The notes under the pieces: model-generated
The model's database searches: none
What the model was told of the DNA's origin: nothing
What the model saw: only the letters and a program-made list of their open reading frames with translations
Program-made: the position numbers and the translations under genes
In this document: in pieces, positions 12,310 through 23,669 of the stretch
Position numbering within the stretch: position 1 is the first letter of the stretch
How the letters are laid out: every line of letters begins with the position of its first letter
Source of the DNA: Sorex araneus
Lineage: Eukaryota; Chordata; Mammalia; Eulipotyphla; Soricidae
NCBI RefSeq assembly: GCF_027595985.1
Contig: NC_073306.1
Coordinates: 82,819,599 to 82,883,598, forward strand
Reading direction: 5' to 3'
Length of the DNA: 64,000 nt

Positions 12310-12830
12310 GTTTTTCAAGATAGAAGAAAGCATAGAAGTGAAAAACTGAAAGTCTCAAACAGCGGGATCCTCAGAACAGTATTTTTGTTTCAGCCCTGGA
12401 CGGAAAGCCTGGATGCGACTCCCAGACGCTGCACGACACGAGATTTTGGGAAAATGATGAATCTCTCTGTGAATCAATTTTCTCAGTCATAAGGCAGGGA
12501 TATGAGAGTGCTTGCCTGCAGTGGCTATCATGAGGAGGGACTAAATCCAAGCAGAAATGTACCAGTGTCTGGTCCAAGCTCAAAAAATGTCAGATTTTCA
12601 GATCACTGAGTGTAGATAATGAAGCAGAGATGGACAAGACAAAAGAATGACGACATAATCAGACTTTGAAGGACTTGGGATGGCTTACTGTAAGGACTTT
12701 GACTTCATTCTGGACACTGGGAGCCTCAGAAAGGTTTTAGACTGGCAACAAGATGGTCTTGTGTTTGTACTTGTGAAGGATAATTGGAAGGGAAATCATA
12801 TTCCTAGAGATTGGATTCTGAAGACCTGGT
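12310..12830. other. Intergenic, no gene seen
   Basis: A MIR-like unique stretch with no splice-bounded open frame. Confidence 0.45.
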
Positions 12831-12835
12831 GGTGT

Positions 12836-12963
12836 GTGTTCTGATTCAACATTCTGGGGTTCTGGGGGGAGGGTGGGGAGGCAAGGGGCACACCTGATGG
12901 TGTTCTGGTTCAACATTCTGGGGTTCTGGGGCGAGGGTGGGGAGGCAGGGGGCACACCCGATG
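12836..12963. repeat. 64-bp tandem duplication
   Basis: TTCAACATTCTGGGGTTCTG recurs 64 bp apart (about 12845 and 12909), with GGGAGGCA and GGCACACC in both units at ~95% identity. Confidence 0.9.
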
Positions 12964-13076
12964 GTGCTCAGGGCTTCCTCTGAGGGGACCTTTTAGGGTG
13001 TCAGGGATTGAACCCAAGTTGGCTGCCTACAGGCAAGCAGAGCCTTACCTGCTATACTATATCTCTCCAACTTCTG
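12940..13076 (-). mobile_element. SINE-A; its tail overlaps the 64-bp duplication
   Basis: GCACACCCGATGGTGCTCAG through TATATCTCTCCAAC on plus. The duplicated 64 bp appears to include its 3' end. Confidence 0.7.
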
Positions 13077-13559
13077 TGGTTCGATTTTTACCAGAACACT
13101 CTGAATTAGTTGCTTCCTAGGAGTCTTGTTTTGTTCATCAGGGAAGCAGGGCTTACTAAACATATCCCAGAGGGATGCTGTGAAGAGCAGATAAAATAAT
13201 AGCATGAAAGTGTCTAACTTACTGAATGACACACAGAGGATATGCCCAAATGTTTTTTTTTTTTTTGGTTTTCAAAATAATGAGAATTACCCAGAAGAAG
13301 ATAAAAGCCATCAGCTTCCCCACCTTTACCTGTCACTCTAGTCCTAGAGTTTCTGGCTTGATTCCAGGCTAGGTAGACCATCCCAACCTAAAGTGCCCTT
13401 CTTGTTCTCTCCTGTCCCATTCTCTCATCTCCTCTCTGTCTGTTTCACCTCTGCCCAGTGGTCAGAATCCCAGAACCCTCTGAAGTGCCTGCCCCCTCCA
13501 TTGCTAGGAATAGGACTGGGCGAGGATCATTCAGGGAAGCAGCAATACCTTAGTCTTAG

Positions 13560-13728
13560 TCTTTTTTGGGGGGTGGATCGGGTGGAGGGTGGAATGCCTG
13601 GAAATTCTCAGGTTTACTCCTGGATCTACACTTAAAGACCACTCCTGGTGGGCTCAGGGGATCATGTGGGGGGCTTGCACCTGGCAAGGCAGGCACCCTA
13701 TGGACTGTGCTATCACTCTGGCCCACAA
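13560..13728 (-). mobile_element. SINE-A
   Basis: TTTACTCCTGGATCTACACT, TGGTGGGCTCAGGGGATCAT and head complement GTGCTATCACTCTGGCCC. Confidence 0.8.
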
Positions 13729-13734
13729 TGCCAT

Positions 13735-14300
13735 AGTCCTTTCTTTACTTGCTACATGTTATCAGGAAGCTGTCATTCTTCCACTGTGCCTTGACATAGT
13801 CACACCTTTTGCTTATGTGATCATTTTGCAACACTGCTTATCTTATCTATCCCATAGCACATTCCAGAAGACACTAGCTCAGGTATCTCTGAGCACAGTC
13901 CCCCTCGTTCACAGGCAGGAGATTGCTGTGGAGTGAACTGAATGAAGAGCTGATGGATGCTCACACAGTTCTGAAAGCCTGCCAAACTGTGAATAAATGT
14001 GAGTTGGTTCTGTGACAAAAGACGTGAAATTGTGTCTTCTTATTCAGGGTAGTACATAAAGTGTCTCAGTCACCTCAGCCTTGCTCAGGCTGAGCAGGCA
14101 GGGTGTGACTGGTGGTTTCAGAGTTGTGCCTTGATAATGGACACAACAATCAGCTCATTATACCTCTTGTGTCCCCACAAAGATGAAGGAGTAGGGGACC
14201 TGAGTGGTTGACAGTTAAGCTTCCCCTGCACAACCACTCTACTTCAACCCCTTGGGCTTATGTCTCTCTGTTCACTGGCTTAAAACACTCACAGATTAAT
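13735..14300. other. Intergenic, no gene seen
   Basis: Unique-looking sequence without coding features. Confidence 0.45.
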
Positions 14301-14325
14301 TGATTTAAGTGGTCTTCATCTTCCT

Positions 14326-14556
14326 CTTCTTCCTTCCTTCCTTCCTTCCTTCCTTCCTTCCTTCCTTCCTTCCTTCCTTCCTTCCTTCCTTCCTTCCTTC
14401 CTTCCTTCCTGTCTCACTCCCTCCTCCTTCTTCCTTCCTTCCTTCTTCCTTCCTTCCTTCCTTCCTTCCTTCCTTCCTTCCTTCCTTCCTTCCTTCCTTC
14501 CTTCCTTCCTTCCTTCCTTCCTTCCTTCCTTCCTTCCTTCCTTCCTTCCTTCCTTC

Positions 14557-14611
<55 letters not shown>

Positions 14612-14612
14612 T
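14326..14612. repeat. (TTCC)n then (TTTC)n, ~290 bp
   Basis: Pure TTCC runs on both sides of a short interruption (14409-14450), then a switch at about 14558 to (TTTC)n. It abuts the tail end of a minus-strand SINE-A. Confidence 0.97.
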
Positions 14613-14613
14613 C

Positions 14614-14764
14614 CGGCCATGCCTGGTGTTACTCAGATATTACTCCTGGCTCCGTGCTTGGGGATCCAGGAGTGCTCTGGGGATGTTGGAATGGTGGGGA
14701 TCCAAGATGGGCCTCCCACGTACCAAGTATGTGCTCGTTTCATTAAGCTATCTCTATGGCCTCT
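14614..14764 (-). mobile_element. SINE-A whose tail is the tetranucleotide repeat
   Basis: CGGCCATGCCTGGTGTTACT through AGCTATCTCTATGGCCTC on plus. Confidence 0.8.
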
Positions 14765-14870
14765 TTAGTATATGTCTGTGCTGACATAAAAGTTGCAGGG
14801 ATAGATGTTTCTCTGGCCTCTCAGAAGCAGGAAATTCACACCAAAACTAATGCTCCCTGTTTCAAGTCCA

Positions 14871-14871
<1 letters not shown>

Positions 14872-14908
<37 letters not shown>

Positions 14909-14922
14909 TGGTGTGTGTGTGT
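14872..14922. repeat. (TG)n microsatellite
   Basis: About 22 TG units with two interruptions. Confidence 0.95.
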
Positions 14923-14924
14923 AA

Positions 14925-15385
14925 GGTCTAGGCTGGAGATCTGGCCCAGCTCTATGGTATTGCTCATCTTGTTCTGCAGAAAAATAGACATGGGCCTGAC
15001 ATGGGCCTGGCATGGGCAAGTGACTCCACAAGACCAACTGGCACGTGTGTGGAAGGGAAGGAAGGTGGTAGCAGAGTTACTTCTCTATTGTCACCACCAA
15101 CTGCTCCAGGGTGAAGGAGGGGTTGGCAGTAATGGTGGATAGGTGGTGGGAGGATGCTGTCACCCCAACAAATCAGTTAGTGAATTGTCAGCGTTCCTGT
15201 GAGTGTTTGTGATGGTGAACAGTTCTTCAGTATTCAACCCTAGATGCTCACTTCTCCTATCATACCATCAATACTACTACTTCTAACAAGGGCTAGTGGT
15301 AACAGAGGCTGCAATAATAATAAGGAAGCTGTGTGTTCTAGGAACAGTGCTAGGTATATCCTATGGGTTATCTCATTTAATAGTC
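14925..15385. other. Intergenic, no gene seen
   Basis: No coding or RNA feature recognised. Confidence 0.45.
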
Positions 15386-15397
15386 ATAAAAGGTAGT

Positions 15398-15571
15398 GAT
15401 GATTTTTTTTCTCTGGGTCATAGTCAGCATTACAAGGGGTTACTCCTGGCTCATGCACTCAGGAATTATTCCTGGTGGTACTCAGGGACCATATGGGATG
15501 CTGGGAATCGAACCTGGGTCGGCCGTGTGCAAGGCAAACACCCTACCCATTGTGCTATCGCTTCAGCCCCA
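15398..15571 (-). mobile_element. SINE-A with target-site duplication
   Basis: Flanked by AGTAGTGATGATTTTT-like copies at about 15391 and 15571. The body reads GGGAATCGAACCTGGGTCGG. Confidence 0.9.
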
Positions 15572-15574
15572 GTA

Positions 15575-16855
15575 GTGATGATTTTTGTCCATGAGAACTG
15601 AAGGAACTGAAAGGTGGAGTGCTCTACAGCCTCTCCACCGCTGTTGGCGAGAAATTCGTAGAGATAGAGCTTGTGATTGAAGTAAGAATTATGGAGGTTC
15701 ACAGATGTCTCTCTCTGTCTCTGTCTCTCTTTCTCTCTCATAGACTCCTCCACCCCTCACCCATACCTTGTCTCAACTGAGTTACAGCAATTGTGCTCTC
15801 TCTGGCCAATGAGATGTCAGTGGAAGGGTCAGTTGTGGCCTGCAGCTCTCAGAGGCAGGACAGTCTTTGCCAGATTTTCTCCACATCTGGGGGTGCTGTG
15901 CTGTCAGCTGGGGCACGTGGAGGGGGGCAGGGGATGAGGGAATGATCTGAGCCATCCATGGCGCTGCAGTAGGCCTGTGGTAGTGAGCTACGGGAGCAGG
16001 TGGACTTGCCTTATCACAGTCACACAGCCCAGCCCAAGTAGACAGCTCTGGAGCGAGGTCTCTCCTGCACACTGAGCATTGATGTCTCCCCAGTGGGCAC
16101 GAGCATCTCTGATGCCAGCGTGTGTCTGTCCTTCCCTCCATGATCGGTTTGAACTCACAGAAATCACTTTTGTGTTTCAGTAATTAGCACAGTCTGGCAC
16201 GTAAGAGGCACAAAAAGGGTGTTCCCTGAAGGAATCACCATAGGACAAGGACCCAAACCTCTCAGGCTTTCCCTGTAGGACAGTCTCCCTGTACCAGGAG
16301 GGCCACTTCACCTGCCACTACATTCATGTGAGGTGACACAGGAGGATGAGCAGTTTCTGGGGGCTCTCATCCCCGGGGATTCTATAGGTGGCCAAGCACC
16401 AGAGGCACCTGACCAACCGGCAGCCAGCAGAATCGGTTCTGCTGGAGGCAGAAGGCAGCAGTAAATCAGCAGGTGTGAGAAATTCACCCCAGACAGTGAT
16501 CTGGCGATGGCAGCATGAGTATTTTACAAAGCCCATTAAGGCAGCACAGAAATTACTTATTTATGGGATCTTTTGGACAGATCTGTGGCTTAATCATTTA
16601 TCCCTCTGAACATTTAGCCAGGGTCATTGGTAAATAATTCACTTATTACACTCTCTGGAGTGGTTTATGGTACTATGACTTATGATCTCATAGGATTACA
16701 CAGCCAGGGCACTGGAATGTGAAGGCTGGGAAGGGTGGGAGCTGAGGGACCTACCTCAGACTCAGGCTGGTCTTCTGGGCACAGGAGGGAGGTGGGTAGG
16801 TACCTGCAGAGGCTCTTCTCCAAGTCAGAACTGTTGGTACTGGAGGGATCCACCC
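15575..16855. other. Intergenic, GC-richer unique sequence
   Basis: Short open frames occur (for example 15782-16141, minus) but lack domain motifs or splice context. A (TC)-rich run is at 15705-15740. Confidence 0.45.
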
Positions 16856-16864
16856 TGGTCACAT

Positions 16865-17107
16865 ATTTGGAGAGACAGTAGCACTGTAGCGCTGTCATCC
16901 TGTTGTTCATCGATTTGCTTGAGTGGGCACCAGTAATGTCTCCATTGTGAGACTTGTTGTTACTGTTTTTGGCATATCGAATACACCACAGGTAGCTTAC
17001 CAGGCTCTGCCATTCGGGCGGGATAGCACAGCGGGTGGGGTGTTTGCCTTGCATGCAGCTGACCTGGGTTCAATTCTTCTGTCCCTCTCAGAGAGCCCGG
17101 CAAGCTA
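16865..17107 (-). mobile_element. SINE-B with inverted 5' half
   Basis: 16865-17012 is the SINE-B 3' body on minus (CATTGTGAGACTTGTTGTTA on plus). 17018-17107 is the head half on plus (GGATAGCACAGCGGGTGGGG to AGAGAGCCCGGCAAGCTAC). The halves meet at TCTGCCATTCGGGC. Confidence 0.85.
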
Positions 17108-17141
17108 CTGAGAGGAGAGACAGTAAAGGGAGAAAATCCTT

Positions 17142-17318
17142 TTTTTTTTTTGGCTTTTTTGGGTCACACCTGGTGATGCACAGGGGTTACTCCTGGCTTT
17201 GAACTCAGTAATTACTCCTGGCAGTGTTCAGGGGACCACATGGGATGCTGGGAATCGAACCCGGGTTGGCCGCATGCAAGGCAAATGCCCTACTCACTGT
17301 GCTATCGCTTCAGCCCCA
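17142..17318 (-). mobile_element. SINE-A with target-site duplication
   Basis: AAAGGGAGAAAAT repeats at about 17127 and 17318. It sits beside the rearranged SINE-B. Confidence 0.92.
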
Positions 17319-17527
17319 AAGGGAGAAAATTCTTAGGACTGTTCTGAAACTGAAAAATTTCAGTTTCAAGCAGAGCGAGGACAAACAGCAGCCTAGAGTG
17401 CCCAGTTCAGGAAGGGCAAGCCTGGACCTGAGAGGAGTGGGGCAATGAGAAAGGGCTAAAGCATCATTGTTTCTGGACAGAGATCTCTTTCAGGAAGACC
17501 TCTGGACCTTAGTGAATTAAATTAAAT

Positions 17528-17556
17528 TCATTCATTCATTCATTCATTCATTCAGG
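17528..17556. repeat. (CATT)n short microsatellite
   Basis: About seven ATTC units. Confidence 0.95.
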
Positions 17557-17689
17557 GGAGACTATCCAAGCAACGCTCAGAGGACACAGGGCTCCTCCCA
17601 GCAATACTCAGCTCACTGGCCTGAAGATGCAGAACTGAAGGACTAGAGATTAACCAGGCATGCCAGTGGGGCTTGGTGGCCTCCAGTCT

Positions 17690-17945
17690 TCACCCAGGCA
17701 TGCTTTTGTGTGTGGGGGGGATGGGGAGACAATGTGATGCTATGAACTGAACCAGGATTGGCTGCATGGAAAGCATATGTCCTGACCTCTGACCTCTGTA
17801 CTATTTCTCTAGCCCCTTAGTGAACTTTTTGTTTTGTTTATTTCTTTATTTCTTTATTTTTGTTTTTGGGGTCACACCCAGCTATACTCAGGGCTCAGGA
17901 ACCCTATGCAGTGCAGATGGATTCCTTGCACTGTTTCTTCAGCCT
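17690..17945 (-). mobile_element. Two decayed SINE-A fragments
   Basis: 17690-17816 ends TACTATTTCTCTAGCCCC. 17862-17945 starts TTTTTGGGGTCACACCCAGC. Both are truncated. Confidence 0.6.
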
Positions 17946-18244
17946 GGCCCTGAGTAAACTGTAAATAGTTCTCTCGTCACTGACCGGAGTGCAGAGTCCT
18001 AGGCTGAGTCAACGTATCTTATCTGTTTCCCATAATTGGCATGTGAAGTAGGTAATTTTGTTAGCTTCTGCCATTGGTATGAATTGTGTCCTCCTCAAAT
18101 ATAATTTTTTGATGCATCAGTAAGACTATATTTAGAAAGAGGTGGGCCTTCAGAGAGGTTTAAGTTCAATAAAGTCAAAAGAGTTGGGTCCTAATAAAAT
18201 GAGCCTGGTGTCCGTGACAGTAGGGGCAGAGAGAGACACACTCG

Positions 18245-18245
<1 letters not shown>

Positions 18246-18281
<36 letters not shown>
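18246..18281. repeat. (TC)n microsatellite
   Basis: About 17 CT units. Confidence 0.95.
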
Positions 18282-18283
<2 letters not shown>

Positions 18284-19235
18284 CTATACCCCCCACCTCA
18301 TGTGCCATGTGCACAGAGTAAGGGCTAAGCGAGAAGGTGCTATTAGCCAGGAGGAGAGTCTCACCAGGAAGGGACAGCATGTGGAGCCTGCAGAACCCCG
18401 AGGAGTCAAAGATCAGTTTTGAGCCATTGACGAGTCCTGCTGGGAGTGGGGCTCTGAGTCGGCCGGTCCTGGTGCCTCTGCCTTCTCTGCTCCATGGGCT
18501 CCTTGCAGGTCTCCCTCTTCTCCACCCCTGCTTCACAACCCACAAAGGCTGCTCCTTCCTGCAGCCTTTGGGCGCCACGTACCAGATTCTGCGGTGCCCT
18601 GCTGCCATCTGCTGGCTCGACTCCCCACCGCTCCTGCTGCCTGGGCGAAGTCTGGTTCTTTTCTTCCGAAACTGGTAAGAGCACCAAACAGGAAATACAC
18701 CAGCTTAAAGAATTTTAAGTTAAATTTAAATTTAACTTAAATTTCATGCACAATACAGTCTTTCTAATGGTACCACTTACTTACTATGTTGTACCAGAGT
18801 TTCTAGAAGTCACCCCGCTTACACCACTGAAACTTTCATACTCCTGGAAGGAGCTCATCTTTGCCTCCCTCCACTTCCAGTTCCCCGTCCTTCCCTCAGG
18901 CAGGTAGCTATGATGACAGCTAATACAGGTAAAGAAAAAAGGCAGGCAGGCAGACAGAAGCATCCTTTCAGAGAACTGGCTGTCAAAGGGGAAAGACAAG
19001 ACTCCCAGGCTGCAGCTACCCCCAGTACTTGGAGGTGATCCCTCTGCTCTCATGCCTGGGAGCTGGGGGGATGTTAGAGGTGGGGGTCGCTGATGGAGCA
19101 CTGATGATTTCCAGATGAAATGTGTCTTGAGGGAGGTAAGATTTGTGTGTGTGAAGTTATTCTAGAAAACTACAGGGGGCACAGATGTACTTGTCTGTTT
19201 AGCACTCTCATACCTTTTATTTACCCTCAAGAGAG
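18282..19235. other. Intergenic, no confirmed gene
   Basis: Open frames on both strands at 18330-18720 have no recognisable domain. The stretch includes the 28-bp palindrome at 18714. Confidence 0.45.
18714..18741. repeat. 28-bp perfect AT palindrome
   Basis: Reads identically on both strands with no spacer, centred at 18727/18728, with core TTAAATTTAAATTTAA. Confidence 0.95.
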
Positions 19236-19237
19236 GA

Positions 19238-19425
19238 AGGAATGGGGCTGACGCCATTCTACAGTGGGTAGGGTGCTTGCCTTGCTTGTAACATACCTGG
19301 GTTCGATCCCAGCACCCAATATGGCTCCTTGAGTCCTCCAGGAATGATCCGTGAGTGCAGAGTCAGGTGTAAGTCCTGAACACAGTCAGGTGTGGTCTAA
19401 AAAAAAAAAAACAAAAAAAAACTAA
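19238..19425 (+). mobile_element. SINE-A
   Basis: CTACAGTGGGTAGGGTGCTT head, GGTTCGATCCCAGCACCC and an A-rich tail from 19400. Confidence 0.82.
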
Positions 19426-20360
19426 ACACCAACAACATACTACAGAGACTGGCACACGTCATAAAGAGTAAGAACAACCAGTACTGGCACAGTTGTGGAG
19501 ATAAAAGGACTCTATTTCATTGTTGGTGGGAATGCTGACAAATTCAGCCCTTCTGGAAAATAATATGGGCATTCCTCAAAAAACTAGAAATTGAGATTCC
19601 ATGTAACCCAGCAATACCACTTCTGGGAATATATCCTGGGGGTGCAAAAAAAAAACCACAGTAGAAATGACATCTGCACCTGTAGGCTCACTGTAGTACT
19701 GTTCACAATAGCCAAAATCTGGAAACAACCCGAGTGCCCGAGAATAGACGACTGGTTAAAGAAACTTTGGCACATCTACACAATGGAATTACTATACAGC
19801 TGTTAGGAAGGATGAAGTCATGAAATTTGCTTATAAGTGGATGGACATGGAGATTGTCATGCTAAGTGAAATGAGTCAGAAAGAGAGGGACACACATAGA
19901 ATGACTGCACTCATTTGTGGAATATAACACAATATAAGATTGACACCCAAGGACACTCCAGACAAGGGCCAGAAAGATTGCTCCATGGTTGGAAGCCTGC
20001 CTCATGAGTTGGGGGAGAAGGCGGCTTGAATAGAAAAGGGATCACTAAGTCAATGATGGATGGAGGAATTGCTCAGGATGGGAGATGTGTGCTGAAAGTA
20101 GACAAAGGACCAAAGATGATGGCCTGTCAGTATCTGTATTGCAAACCATAGTACTGAATAGTAGAGAGAGATAAGAAGGAAATTATCAGCTATAGAGGCA
20201 AGGGGTGGGATAGGGTGGGGGTGGCAGGAGGGATACTAGGGACATTGGTGGTGAAAATGTACATTAGTGGAGGGAAGGATGTTTGATTATTGTATGACTG
20301 AAACTCCATCATGAAAGCTTTGTAAACCGTATTTCATGGTGATTCAATAAAAAACTATTT
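19426..20360 (+). mobile_element. L1 3' end (ORF2 C-terminus and 3'UTR)
   Basis: The plus strand encodes AIPLLG-like and IAKIWKQPECPRIDDWLKKL blocks with stops, then the 3'UTR (GATTGCTCCATGGTTGGAAG) ending TTCAATAAAAAAC. Confidence 0.9.
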
Positions 20361-20399
20361 TAATTTAATAAAAATTTTGTATAAATTAGAAAAAAACCC

Positions 20400-20798
20400 A
20401 CCACCACCAAAAAAGGAGAGAGCAGAGTTTCAGAGAAGTTTATCAGTCCACAGATTAGAAGATGAATGATATGAAACTATATAGTGTGGTTGTTGGGTTT
20501 GCAGTGTAGTTATGTTGCAGGCTGGTAAGTGGTGCATATGTGGAGAGATGGGGGCATGGCCTGGCAGTGAATTTTTCAGAAAAAAAACAAACAAACTAGC
20601 ATAGACAGTCCCAGAAGAAGCCTGAAGTAGCCTAAAGACGATGATCATATGCCTTTGAGATGCAAATTTTGAGCTCATTGGAGAGAAAATGAGGAACGCC
20701 CAGATGTAGAAACTTAAGCACCACCCAGAGAAGGGTGCACCACCCCCCCTCAGAAAAGAAGCTCTGGAGAATATAAAAGTTGTGAAAAGAATATGAAA
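20400..20798. other. Intergenic, no gene seen
   Basis: No element recognised. Confidence 0.4.
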
Positions 20799-20799
20799 A

Positions 20800-21002
20800 G
20801 ACCAGCAGAGTTACAGTACATCTGGGAGGGCTCTTGCTTTGCAAGAGATCAACCTGTGCTCTATCCTCAGCATTTCATATGGTCTCCCAAGCACTGCCAG
20901 GAGTAATTTCTGAGTACAGACAGAGCCAGGAGCATAGCCAGGTGTGGCCCAAACCCTACCCCCAACCCTTGCTATCCCCCCTCCCCCTCCAAAAAAAGAA
21001 AC
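20800..21002 (+). mobile_element. SINE-A, diverged
   Basis: GACCAGCAGAGTTACAGTAC head, CACTGCCAGGAGTAATTTCT and tail CCTCCAAAAAAAGAAACC. Confidence 0.75.
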
Positions 21003-21119
21003 CAACAAGAATCCAAAGCTTTCCCCCTTGACAACACCCTAGCTACAGACTCATCCAGGTGGAATCAGTTTGGGAAAAGCTCAACTATAAAACCAACTGT
21101 GCAAAGACAAGCAGCACAA

Positions 21120-21400
21120 AATTAATGTCCACCTTGGAGACTGCCTGTATCTCGACCTAAGTTGTTGATTCCCCCCCCCCTTTTTTTTTTTTACTTTATG
21201 GCACATTCTCCATCTTGGAAATGCATCTGCATTGTCTCCTCAAATGTACATTCTCAGTTTTTCCTCTCGAGAAGTCTGTGTTCTCTTCTGAACAACTCTC
21301 TGCCCTCTCACATTTCTCTAAATAAAGCTATTTTATGCCCCTGTTTGTCTCCTCCTGAAATTCTTTTCTGCAACGGAAAGCAGTGTTCCTGGGGAGGCTG
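21120..21400 (+). mobile_element. LTR-like fragment (poly(A) signal side)
   Basis: Contains CTCACATTTCTCTAAATAAAG and AGCTATTTTATGC. Related blocks recur at 41530-41640 and 53860-53970. A retroviral LTR R/U5 part is inferred only from the AATAAA plus pyrimidine-rich pattern. Confidence 0.45.
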
Positions 21401-22235
21401 GACAGGGCATAGGATTGACTTTCCTTTTCCAGTTCCTCACTGCAGCTGAGACTGTGGTTCCTCAAGAACTTGGGTGGTGGGGACCACAGTTCCCATGCCG
21501 TGTAGATCATGTGGACTTCAGGCACAGCTTGACAGCTGCTGGCACACTAGCATCATGCAGTGGAGGTGCTCACTGCAGAGTTCACCAGTCTGAACCTACC
21601 CCTGTTGTTTCTCTGGGTGGCTGAGGTGGGCTGAGCAGGGAGGTGGAAAAACTCTTTTCCCGTGCTATCACCCCATGTGACCTAAGTCACCTTCAACCCT
21701 TGAGATCGCAGGACTCAGGTGACCTGCACCATTATTCACGTGTCGTTCGGGGAATCCACTCTTTTGATGGGGGGTCACTTCTCTGGCCTGCAACAATTAC
21801 AAGGTACCTGAAAGCACTGAGTCACACAGCAAAGTGTGAATCACTAATGTCAGTGTTTGGAGGCATTCCACTCTTCTTCACCCGACTCCCAGCCGAAGCG
21901 TCTCTGTGAGGTTATCTGAGTCTGACTTATGTGGCTACAAAGACACATTATGGCTCGTGGCTGCTCTTCTCCTCTGCTGGCTCAAAGCATCCAGGAGAAT
22001 GGAAGCCAGGAGAAGGGTGGAGAGAGGAGGAATGACCAGGGAGAACTAGGTTAGCAAAAGAGAAGGAGAAATGAAAAGAGGGTCAAATAACCAGAAGGGA
22101 GAAAACATGGAGGTAGAATGCAAACACAGAGGGCTCTGAGTCTGTGCTTCCTAGGCTGTGTTCAGAGGAAATGTTTCAGTTTATACTGTTGGGATAATGT
22201 CACTGCACCAATGTCAGAGGCTATACTGAAAATTA
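21400..22235. other. Intergenic, no gene seen
   Basis: No splice-bounded coding exon recognised. Confidence 0.45.
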
Positions 22236-22239
22236 AATG

Positions 22240-22410
22240 AAAGGCCAGAGAGATAGCACAAGGTTAAGACATTTTCCATGCATGTGGCTGATTCCAGTTT
22301 GAGTCCCCATTTGTTTGGGAGCATATAGTCACCAGGAGTAAGCCCTAAGCACAGAGCCAGGAGTAAGGCCTGGAGCACAATTGAGTGTAACTGAAAAACA
22401 GAGAGGGGGG
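22240..22410 (+). mobile_element. SINE-A, old variant
   Basis: GGCCAGAGAGATAGCACAAG head and GAGCCAGGAGTAAGGCCTGG body. Confidence 0.78.
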
Positions 22411-22414
22411 GTGG

Positions 22415-23505
22415 GGATTAGGTGGATAAGTGGAATAACATCAGGAAACCACTAGCCCCAGTGTTCAACTCAGAGCCAGTCGCCAAATAGTGTTTGTTGA
22501 ATTGGAAATCATGAGAAGTAGAGGCTGGCTCAATGCCCTCTTCTCACCAAGAAGCAGGTAGGGTGTTGAAATTGGGGCTCTGTGCTGGGCTCAACCCGTT
22601 CCAGGACCTGGCGTGGTCCGATCCCCTCCCCTTTGCTCTAGTGACCTTCCCAGAAGCAGGCTTTTCCTCCTCCCCCTACATTCATTAGCATTCACAGAAA
22701 GCAGTGTGTTATAGAAAAGACTGAAGCATCTCCTAATTACAAGTCTCAGGCTCTCACATGACTCAACCGGCAGTGGACAATTTTGTTTCATAGGAAGGAC
22801 GGCAAAGTTACAAGATCTGCAACATGACTAAAACCCCTGAATTTAGAGTCAGCAATTTGGATTAGGGCCCAGGTGTGGACAACACTCTCGGAATTGTCCT
22901 GGGCAAATGTTTTCCTTCCTTGAGTCTTAGCATTGTCATCCAAGAGATGTGTCTAATTCTAAGTAGGGTGAGCAGCCTTTCTTGGTGACCCAGCTCTGGA
23001 CGACTTCCCAGAAATCTCAGTGTGTGACTTTCTGTGCATGAATCAGAAAAGTCCTAGAAAACTAGGGCAAGTTGGTCATCCTAAAGCCTTCCCTTCTTTA
23101 AGACTCCATATTTTAGACTCTGTCCTACCTGATTGTACCTGTTGGTTATGCTTTTGTTCATCGAAATACCCTGCCAACACTGGCTTTCAGCACAAGAGCA
23201 TTTATGACTTATACGCGAACATTCTGGGGATGGCGTCTCTGTGCTGATAGGTCATTTCATTAGCATCCTGACTCTGCCATCTTTATCATCTTAACTTTCA
23301 TTCACATGGCTGTCAATCTGCAGTAATAATTACTGCAACTCTGGGCCTTACACACTTCTATTCTAGGTGGAGAAGGAAAAGGAAAGAAATCAACTGTTAT
23401 TTTTATCAGGAGAGTGAAAACATTTTCAGGACTTCCCTAGCTGGGTTCTGTCTGATTTTATTGTCTAGAATCCAGTCACATGGTCATTTCTTCCTGCAAG
23501 AGAAG
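22415..23505. other. Intergenic, unique-looking
   Basis: MIR-like wording around 22450-22950. No gene. Confidence 0.4.
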
Positions 23506-23511
23506 TTCTTT

Positions 23512-23668
23512 GTTTTATTTTCTGGTCACTCCTCGCAGTGTTCAGGCCATACCCCTGCTTCCATTGTCAGGGATTATTCCAGGGACCATATGTCATGCTG
23601 GGGATCAAACCCCAGTCAGCGTGTACAAGGCTTGCCCCTTGACCCCCTGTACTATCTTTCCAGCCCAG
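23512..23668 (-). mobile_element. SINE-A, decayed
   Basis: GGGGATCAAACCCCAGTCAG and TACTATCTTTCCAGCCC on plus. Confidence 0.75.
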
Positions 23669-23669
23669 G

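Noticed and set aside
14309-14746. 145- and 68-codon open frames
   Set aside because: They translate the TTCC/TTTC microsatellite and part of a SINE.
15782-16141. 119-codon minus-strand frame in GC-richer DNA
   Set aside because: No domain motif, no convincing splice borders and no related neighbour exon.
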